A stretch of DNA of 64,000 nt from DASXHZ01 sp036488085. GTDB taxonomy: Bacteria; Acidobacteriota; Thermoanaerobaculia; Gp7-AA8. Position numbers and translations under genes: made by a program. This document shows, one piece after another, positions 59,016-64,000 of this stretch. The notes below the pieces were generated by a model. It was not told the DNA's origin. It saw only the letters and a list, made by a program, of their open reading frames with translations, and did no database searches. The stretch is from positions 62,001-126,000 of the forward strand of contig DASXHZ010000046.1 in the NCBI GenBank assembly GCA_036488085.1, read 5' to 3'. Position 1 is the stretch's first letter. Every line of letters begins with the position of its first letter.

Positions 59016-59819
59016 TCAGCTCGCGCGCAGCTCGATGATGCGGGTGCGGAGCTTCTCGGTGACGGCGAGTCCGCGCAGCAGCGACGCGGTCTTCTCGAAC
59101 TCGGCGACCATGGCGTCGACGGCGTGGTTGCCGTCGCCGCTCATGATGCCGTCGAGCGCGTGGAGGAAGTGCTTCTCGATGGTCTTGTGGGCCGAGTCGC
59201 CGATGTACTCCTCGGCGACGGCGCGGATGCGGGCGGCGAGGTCGACTAGCTCGCCATTGTCAGCGTCGGCGTCGTGCTCAATTTTTTTTTTTAGCTGGAC
59301 CAGCTCGCCCGTGATCATGCCGTAGAGGATCTTGGCGACGTCAAAGGAGGACATCCCGAGGGTCTTGCCGATGTCGACGATCGAGCGATGGCCGTCGATC
59401 CGCGTGATCAGCATCCACTCCTGCGGATTCAGGGTGATCTGCTCGTGGCGGTTCTCTCGCGTCATGAGCTCCGGGACGTAATCGACCGAGGCGATCTTCT
59501 TGGAAAGCACTCGCCACTCGTCGAGCCGGCGGGCCGCCTCCATCAATAGATTGGTGTTCGATTTCGTGATGGTCTGGCGGTCGGGCTCTTCGGCGGGCGT
59601 GAACTGGAACTCGCCGGCATTCCAGATCGCGAGGGAGTAGATCGCCTCCTCGCCGACGAGCTCGCCGACCGAGGCGTGGACCATCTGCCCGTTCTTCAGA
59701 TAGATGAATCCCTTATCGGCCTCACGCGTGAGCGTGAACTTGCCGGTTTTTCCCGACACGCTCACCAATTGGATGATGTCGGGTAGCGGTAACTCTTTGA
59801 GCGAGCCTTGGAAAGCCAT
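59016..59819 (-). CDS. PATAN (DUF4388) signalling protein with A11 tract
   Basis: From the ATG at 59819 the product has 267 residues. Residues 1-~110 are a PATAN/DUF4388 domain (FQGSLKELPLPDIIQLVSVS, SGKTGKFTLTREADKGFIYL, AIWNAGEFQFTP). Residues ~125-180 form a winged-helix-like unit. The C-terminal ~85 residues are helical. Lys177-179 are encoded by an uninterrupted run of eleven A residues, exceptional in this GC-rich genome. Slippage by one base either way gives a stop within 1-12 codons, which would remove the C-terminal helical part. The gene is the last of a run with DUF4013 and DUF2085 genes, 45 bp after the latter. Confidence 0.85.
   Translation of the reverse strand: MAFQGSLKELPLPDIIQLVSVSGKTGKFTLTREADKGFIYLKNGQMVHASVGELVGEEAIYSLAIWNAGEFQFTPAEEPDRQTITKSNTNLLMEAARRLDEWRVLSKKIASVDYVPELMTRENRHEQITLNPQEWMLITRIDGHRSIVDIGKTLGMSSFDVAKILYGMITGELVQLKKKIEHDADADNGELVDLAARIRAVAEEYIGDSAHKTIEKHFLHALDGIMSGDGNHAVDAMVAEFEKTASLLRGLAVTEKLRTRIIELRAS
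59282..59292 (-). repeat. A11 homopolymer inside the PATAN gene
   Basis: On the coding (minus) strand, eleven consecutive A residues encode part of CTA AAA AAA AAA ATT (Leu-Lys-Lys-Lys-Ile). Lysine is normally AAG in this genome. One extra A would give TGA at once; one fewer A would read eleven out-of-frame codons to a TAG. This is the longest homopolymer I noticed in the window. Confidence 0.95.
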
Positions 59820-59864
59820 TCTCGACGGGTCGGCTTCGAAGAGTAGCCCACGCCCTACCAACGG

Positions 59865-60323
59865 TCAAGAAGTGGTGAACGTTCTCTCGTGCCGCCGCTC
59901 GACCGCGCTCATTGCCCACATGACAAAGAAGAAAGCGGCCGGGAAGCCGGTGGCGATCCGAAGGATGTTGGTGCTCTCGCGAAAGCGGAGAAGTTGGCTG
60001 AATCCGTCGACCGCCATCGGAAGCATCGCGATCCACATCATCGCGCGCAGCAGACGCTCATGGATCCATGGCGCGATGAGGAACGCCGCGACGCCCGCGA
60101 TCAGGCCGATGTAGATCGCGGTACAGCGCGCGCAGATCGGCATTCGCGTCCCGAAAAGGAAGAGACAGCGGTGCGGGATGCCGTGACAGACGACCCGGAA
60201 CGGCACGCGCCACCAATGCGACGCGCCATGCGCCTCCGCGTAGGTGCAAGCGACCGCCAAAAGCAGGATCACAGCCGCGGCGGTGCCGGCCAGGACACCG
60301 AGGATGAGCGTCTCGCGCTTCAC
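59865..60323 (-). CDS. DUF2085 membrane protein
   Basis: From a GTG overlapping the upstream stop (GTGA), the product has 152 residues and three to four membrane helices. The central motif CHGIPHRCLFLFGTRMPICA followed by RCTAIYIG is the hallmark of the DUF2085 family, with conserved Cys and His that look like a metal or redox site. Function is unknown in all relatives. Inner-membrane location is clear. Coupled to the DUF4013 gene and 45 bp from the PATAN gene. Confidence 0.88.
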   Translation of the reverse strand: MKRETLILGVLAGTAAAVILLLAVACTYAEAHGASHWWRVPFRVVCHGIPHRCLFLFGTRMPICARCTAIYIGLIAGVAAFLIAPWIHERLLRAMMWIAMLPMAVDGFSQLLRFRESTNILRIATGFPAAFFFVMWAMSAVERRHERTFTTS

Positions 60324-61048
60324 TTGCGGAGGCGGTACGCGTACGCGAACGCGTAGGTAGAGACGATCATCGACCAGAAGGCGGTCAGGACGATGCCGAT
60401 GCAGAAGAGGATGACGCCGAGGCTCGCGGCGAAACGGGCGATGAGGTAGATGACGAACGCGATCAGGTAATTCGCGAAGTTGTTCTTGATGAAGTGGTAG
60501 ATGCGGCCGAACTCGAACGCGGCGCCGAAGCGCTCTTCCACGGCAGCGAACAGCAACGCGGCCGGGATCCAGAATGAGAACGCGAGGCTGAGCGGAACGA
60601 AGAAACACCAGACGCAGCTCACCATCCCGCCCGCGAAGGCCCGGCTGAGATCGTTCGGATTCGACAGATTGCCGGCGATCGCCGCGGGGATGACGAAGGC
60701 GCAGGCGATCGCGATCAGCGGGATGACGTAGAACAGTCCGACGAAGAAAAGCCGCAACCCCTCGGCGAAGTACGTGCCGAGATCATCCCATTCGGGTAAC
60801 GGCTGCGGATCGTTGGCGACGACGTTGCGGCAGAGGCGCGCGCAGTAGCCGAGGATGAACGGGATGCCGATGAGCATGAATGCGGCGATGTAGAAGAGAC
60901 CGCCGATCAGCACCTTCGTTACCCAACGCGGGTCCTGGAATACGAAGGCAAATGGCTGGACGAAATCGTAGCTGCTCGACGTCGGACGCGGAGGTGGCGG
61001 CGGAGGAGGAGGCGGGGGCGGAAGCGGCGTCAGATCGGTGTACGTCAA
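60320..61048 (-). CDS. DUF4013 membrane protein with polyproline leader
   Basis: The 242-residue protein starts with a short cytoplasmic leader containing eleven consecutive prolines (residues 10-20), then ~5 membrane helices (for example VLIGGLFYIAAFMLIGIPFI). It has the DUF4013 pattern of a leading FVFQDPRW motif and a glycerophosphodiester-like helical bundle. The function is unknown. The proline run would need elongation factor P for efficient translation. It overlaps the DUF2085 gene by 4 bp. The start is divergent from the TonB-like gene, with a 56-bp gap that must hold both promoters. Confidence 0.82.
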   Translation of the reverse strand: MTYTDLTPLPPPPPPPPPPPRPTSSSYDFVQPFAFVFQDPRWVTKVLIGGLFYIAAFMLIGIPFILGYCARLCRNVVANDPQPLPEWDDLGTYFAEGLRLFFVGLFYVIPLIAIACAFVIPAAIAGNLSNPNDLSRAFAGGMVSCVWCFFVPLSLAFSFWIPAALLFAAVEERFGAAFEFGRIYHFIKNNFANYLIAFVIYLIARFAASLGVILFCIGIVLTAFWSMIVSTYAFAYAYRLRK

Positions 61049-61104
61049 CTCGACAATGAGTTTACTTCCGAGCGGAACAAATCGCGCCGGGAATCGTCTT
61101 ACAG

Positions 61105-62082
61105 TTGCCGGTGCAAGAAGAGCGATTCGACCTGATCGTTGAGGAAGACGAGCGCCCTGGCGGGGTGCCGTACTCCGTCGTCGTTTCGGTCGTCCTGCAC
61201 GTCGCCTTCATCATTTTCCTCATCAAGAACATGCACCCGGTCGCGGAGACGAACCTTGCCGCGCCGATCGTCCACTACGTCGAGTTGATGCGGCAGAACC
61301 CGCAGCAGCAGTTCACCGAGGCGCCCGGCGCCAAGATCAAGATGAAGCCGAGCGCCAACGCGCCGATGTCGGACGCGAATCGCAGGGCGGCGTCGCCGCA
61401 GCCGACCGGCGACAGGCTGACGACCCGGCCCGGCGACGATTCCAATCTCTACTCGCCGCCGACGCAGAAACGCGGCGGTCCGCCGCAGCCGCAAGAGCAG
61501 CAGCAACAGCAACCTCAGAATCAGCAAGCCGCACAAGCGCAGGCTGATGCCGCGCAGGCGGCGATGATGGCGCCGCAACCGACTCCGGCGAACTCGTTCC
61601 ATCAGCCGGTGCAGAAGGTCGCATCCGCCGGACCGGTCGACTTACGCGCCGCGATCCGCGACGTCGCAAAGTCGCACCCGGTCGGCAACGGCGAGGGGTT
61701 CGACCTCGGCCAGGCGGCCGGCGGCGAAAAGGGCTACACGGCGGAAGCCGGCCCGGTGTCGTTCGAGACGCAGTGGTTCGACTGGGGCGAATACGCCGAG
61801 AGCATGGTCAGCAAGATTCGGATCAACTGGTACGGCATCATGCCGGAGCTGATCAAGACCGGCCTCAAAGGCGTCGTCACGATCCGCATCACGATTCATC
61901 GCGACGGCCGCATCAGCGACATCACGATCCTCAAGAGCAGCGGCGTGCCGCCGTACGACAACGCGGCGGTGAAAGCGCTCGAAGCCTCTTCCGCCCTCAA
62001 GCAGCTTCCGGCCGACTTCCCGAAAGACAGCGAGCGCGTGACCTTCATGTTCTATTACAACATGGAGATCCCGGGGCGGTAA
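61105..62082 (+). CDS. TonB-like energy transducer
   Basis: The 325-residue protein has a short cytoplasmic N-terminus and a single membrane helix (VVVSVVLHVAFIIFLI, ~24-40). A long Pro/Gln-rich periplasmic linker (~90-165, with a QQQQQ run) follows. A C-terminal TonB domain (~230-325) ends with GVVTIRITIHRDGRISDITILKSS and MFYYNMEIPG. It should couple proton-motive force to outer-membrane transport or act as a periplasmic spanning protein. ExbB/ExbD genes are not adjacent. TTG at 61105 and GTG at 61111 are both plausible starts; neither has a good ribosome-binding site. Confidence 0.85.
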   Translation: MPVQEERFDLIVEEDERPGGVPYSVVVSVVLHVAFIIFLIKNMHPVAETNLAAPIVHYVELMRQNPQQQFTEAPGAKIKMKPSANAPMSDANRRAASPQPTGDRLTTRPGDDSNLYSPPTQKRGGPPQPQEQQQQQPQNQQAAQAQADAAQAAMMAPQPTPANSFHQPVQKVASAGPVDLRAAIRDVAKSHPVGNGEGFDLGQAAGGEKGYTAEAGPVSFETQWFDWGEYAESMVSKIRINWYGIMPELIKTGLKGVVTIRITIHRDGRISDITILKSSGVPPYDNAAVKALEASSALKQLPADFPKDSERVTFMFYYNMEIPGR

Positions 62083-62092
62083 CCTAGCCGCC

Positions 62093-62554
62093 GTGCAACT
62101 CGTCCTTCGCCGTCCGATCACGATCCTGCTGCTGATTGCGGTCACTGTTGCGATCGGCGCGCTGACGACTTCGATCACGGGGAAGAGCTACTCGAAGGTC
62201 GATCCGATTCCGTTCGAGGATCTGCGGCATCTCGCGCATCGGCTGGAGCACAAGCCGATGGCGACGACGACGCTGTCCATCATCGTGATGCCGGTCATCG
62301 CGAACGTGATGCTGTTTCTACCGTGGGGCTTCCTGATGTTCATCACGCTCTACAGCGTCGACCGGCCGACGGTGCAGACGTACGTCCTCACGATTCTCCT
62401 CGGCATTTCCTTCTCCACCGCCATCGAGGCGGTGCAGTACTTTCTCCCCGCGCGCGTCGCCGACGTGAACGACATCATCTGGAACAGCGCCGGAACGCTC
62501 CTCGGCGCTGTCCTAGGACACGCGCGCCTGCGGCTGCGATTCGAGTTCGAGTAG
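62093..62554 (+). CDS. VanZ-family membrane protein
   Basis: A 153-residue, GTG-start protein with four predicted helices in the VanZ pattern: a first helix (ITILLLIAVTVAIGALTTSI), then NVMLFLPWGFL, a third helix (VLTILLGISFSTAIEAVQYF) and the characteristic RVADVNDIIWNSAGTLLGAV. The conserved NVMLFLPWG and DVNDIIWNSAG motifs are typical. VanZ of enterococci gives low-level teicoplanin resistance, but most chromosomal homologues are uncharacterised. It starts 11 bp after the TonB-like gene and may be part of that transcript. Confidence 0.88.
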   Translation: MQLVLRRPITILLLIAVTVAIGALTTSITGKSYSKVDPIPFEDLRHLAHRLEHKPMATTTLSIIVMPVIANVMLFLPWGFLMFITLYSVDRPTVQTYVLTILLGISFSTAIEAVQYFLPARVADVNDIIWNSAGTLLGAVLGHARLRLRFEFE

Positions 62555-62587
62555 CGGCGTTATACTTCCGCCCTCTCTCTCATTGCC

Positions 62588-64000
62588 ATGCTTCCCGAAT
62601 TGAAGGCGATCGAGCCGCGTCTGAAGCAAATCCTCTATGGCGCCGTGGAGCACGTGCAGGCGACGAAGGCGGCGTTGTACCTGCCGGCGACGAATGACCT
62701 GACGGAGAAGATGTTCGAGGTCGTGACGTCGTACCAGTTCGCCGATCTTGAACGCCGCGTCGTCCGCGCGTCGGACGACCTGGTCGACCGGCTCACGGTG
62801 AAACGCGCGCCGTTTTTCGTGAACGGGCTTGGGAGCGACCAACGCTTCTCGGAGATGCTGTTCCGCCAGAGCACCGATCGCATGCTCGCGACGCCGCTCT
62901 TCGCCCGCGGACGCCTCATCGGCTTCATCGACATGCGCGATAAGGCGGGAAAGCGGCCGTTCGAGTCGCCCGACATCCTCGCCGCATCGAAGATCGCCGA
63001 CGAGCTGCTGCACTTCCTCGGCACGCAGAATCTCTTCGGCCTCGCACCGATCAAGCTGGTCGACGAACCGCCGCAACGCGTCGAGACTTCGGCTCCGCTT
63101 CCGAACGTGATGCCGCGCGCGCCGCAGCCGCCGATGCAAGGCCGCGGCGAGCTCTCGCCGCAGGCGATACATACGATCACGGCGGCGCGCGACACGATGG
63201 CGAAACGCCAGCTCGCACACGTCACCGGCAAACGCGTCCTGACCGACCGCGATCTCGAGGTCGTGCGGCTCCTGCTGCCGGCCGCGATCGCGGTTCCCGG
63301 CGCGGTCCTCGCCTGCTTCAGCGCCATCGGCCACGTGAACAATCCGCAGTCGATCGTCGCGATCGCCACGGTGATGGACGACGCGATGGAGATGCTGCAG
63401 TCGCACCTCCAGGAGTGGCTCAAGCGCGCGAATCAGCCGCACATGACGACGCGCCCGCAGCTCGTCTATCCGTTCGGCGTGCAGGTCGTGCCGATCACCG
63501 CCGCTGCGGTCTCGACGATCCTCAGCGCGCCGGTGAATGCGCAGAGCGTCGAGGGGCTGGTGCTCACGGTGGCGTTCGAGCGGACGCCGGAATCGCAGGC
63601 GCAGCGCGCGCTGCACATCTTCCTGCGCCAGATCGAGAGCTCGATCGAGTCGGCGATCGCGGCGACCGGCGGACGCAACGACCGGCAGGTGATCGCGGAG
63701 TTTCTCCTCGAGCCCGACTTCCAGCGCTTCCCCGACCTCATCGATCACTCGCGGCAGGTGTCGTCGATCGCCCAGAGATTCGCGATCACGCTCGACGTTC
63801 CGCCGACGCAGGTGGAGACGATCCGCATCGCGGCGCTGGTGCATGACGTCGGCCTTCGCCTCCTCGACTACGACCGCCTCTACCGCCGCTCGAATCTGAC
63901 GGCGGACGAGATGCGCGCGCTCGCCGAGCATCCGATCGTCGGCGCCGCGCTGGTCGAGCCGCTCCTCGGTCCCGAGGTGGCGCAGGCGGTGCTGCGGCAC
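62588..64000 (+). CDS. GAF-like sensor with HD-GYP-like phosphodiesterase domain, truncated by the window
   Basis: The gene runs off the right edge with 471 codons visible. Residues ~1-150 look like a GAF-type sensor (KQILYGAVEHVQATKAALYL, then RMLATPLFARGRLIGFIDMR). A second sensor-like region lies at ~215-360. From ~385 a helical HD domain begins, with AALVHDVGLRLLDYDRLYRR and DEMRALAEHPIVGA, the HD motif and following helices of HD-GYP proteins. The distal HHE and GYP motifs are outside the window. HD-GYP proteins hydrolyse cyclic di-GMP or cyclic GMP-AMP; activity here is unproven. Independent of VanZ, 33 bp downstream. Confidence 0.78.
   Translation, partial: MLPELKAIEPRLKQILYGAVEHVQATKAALYLPATNDLTEKMFEVVTSYQFADLERRVVRASDDLVDRLTVKRAPFFVNGLGSDQRFSEMLFRQSTDRMLATPLFARGRLIGFIDMRDKAGKRPFESPDILAASKIADELLHFLGTQNLFGLAPIKLVDEPPQRVETSAPLPNVMPRAPQPPMQGRGELSPQAIHTITAARDTMAKRQLAHVTGKRVLTDRDLEVVRLLLPAAIAVPGAVLACFSAIGHVNNPQSIVAIATVMDDAMEMLQSHLQEWLKRANQPHMTTRPQLVYPFGVQVVPITAAAVSTILSAPVNAQSVEGLVLTVAFERTPESQAQRALHIFLRQIESSIESAIAATGGRNDRQVIAEFLLEPDFQRFPDLIDHSRQVSSIAQRFAITLDVPPTQVETIRIAALVHDVGLRLLDYDRLYRRSNLTADEMRALAEHPIVGAALVEPLLGPEVAQAVLRH

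Overview
The window is GC-rich, gene-dense bacterial chromosome, close to wall-to-wall coding on both strands. Many genes overlap by 4 bp (ATGA or GTGA), and GTG/TTG starts are frequent. The gene mix fits a heterotrophic, diderm, Acidobacteriota-like bacterium: a DUF5117-type metalloprotease, PATAN (DUF4388) proteins, a YfbK-derived protein, DUF1684 and S8 proteins, two ECF sigma loci, GT-C/YfhO membrane proteins and a POTRA/beta-barrel protein. The phylum is inferred from gene content only. I saw no rRNA, tRNA, CRISPR array, transposase or prophage.

Layout. 1-9.3 kb (minus): a run from an ABC-2 exporter through acyl-CoA ligase and the FadJ-type beta-oxidation protein to a GT-C membrane protein and a metalloprotease cut by the left edge, with a short exported peptide gene upstream. 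9.4-11.4 kb: ECF sigma factor plus a zinc-finger/TPR partner. 11.5-14.5 kb: M20 dipeptidase, an unknown protein and a DUF1684 lipoprotein. 14.5-16.7 kb: second ECF sigma factor coupled to a membrane protein that looks like YfbK without its VWA core, then a small zinc protein. 16.9-20.2 kb: dienelactone hydrolase, YeiH-type transporter, a 21-bp minisatellite and an MFS transporter. 20.2-28.1 kb: a PATAN-FHA protein facing a tight minus-strand cluster pth - AAA ATPase - RHH/TPR - VWA - subtilase - serS. 28.3-37.6 kb: response regulator/PP2C phosphatase, then a minus block with tdk, a pilin-like protein, M20 peptidase, YfhO, Fis-like, RNase R and TPR genes. 37.7-44.7 kb: outer-membrane barrel, aminotransferase, membrane protein, DnaC-like loader and a large divergent cyclase-like protein. 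45-52.5 kb: DoxX proteins, split transketolase, membrane protein, beta-lactamase-family hydrolase, threonine aldolase. 52.6-64 kb: small unknown, a secreted RGY/N-rich protein, class A PBP, pgeF, D-aminoacylase-like lipoprotein, PATAN protein with an A11 tract, DUF2085 and DUF4013 membrane proteins, TonB-like protein, VanZ, and a GAF-like/HD-GYP-like protein cut by the right edge.

The least explained material is non-coding or regulatory. Four intergenic inverted repeats are built of 7-bp (or 7/8-bp) units. Two nearly identical nested-hairpin elements each end 2 bp from a stop codon. There is a 21-bp minisatellite and an 11-A tract inside a PATAN gene. Among proteins, the YfbK-derived partner without a VWA core, the divergent class III cyclase-like protein and the RHH/TPR protein inside an AAA-VWA operon deserve follow-up. 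Functions are inferred from motifs read by eye; no database search was run.
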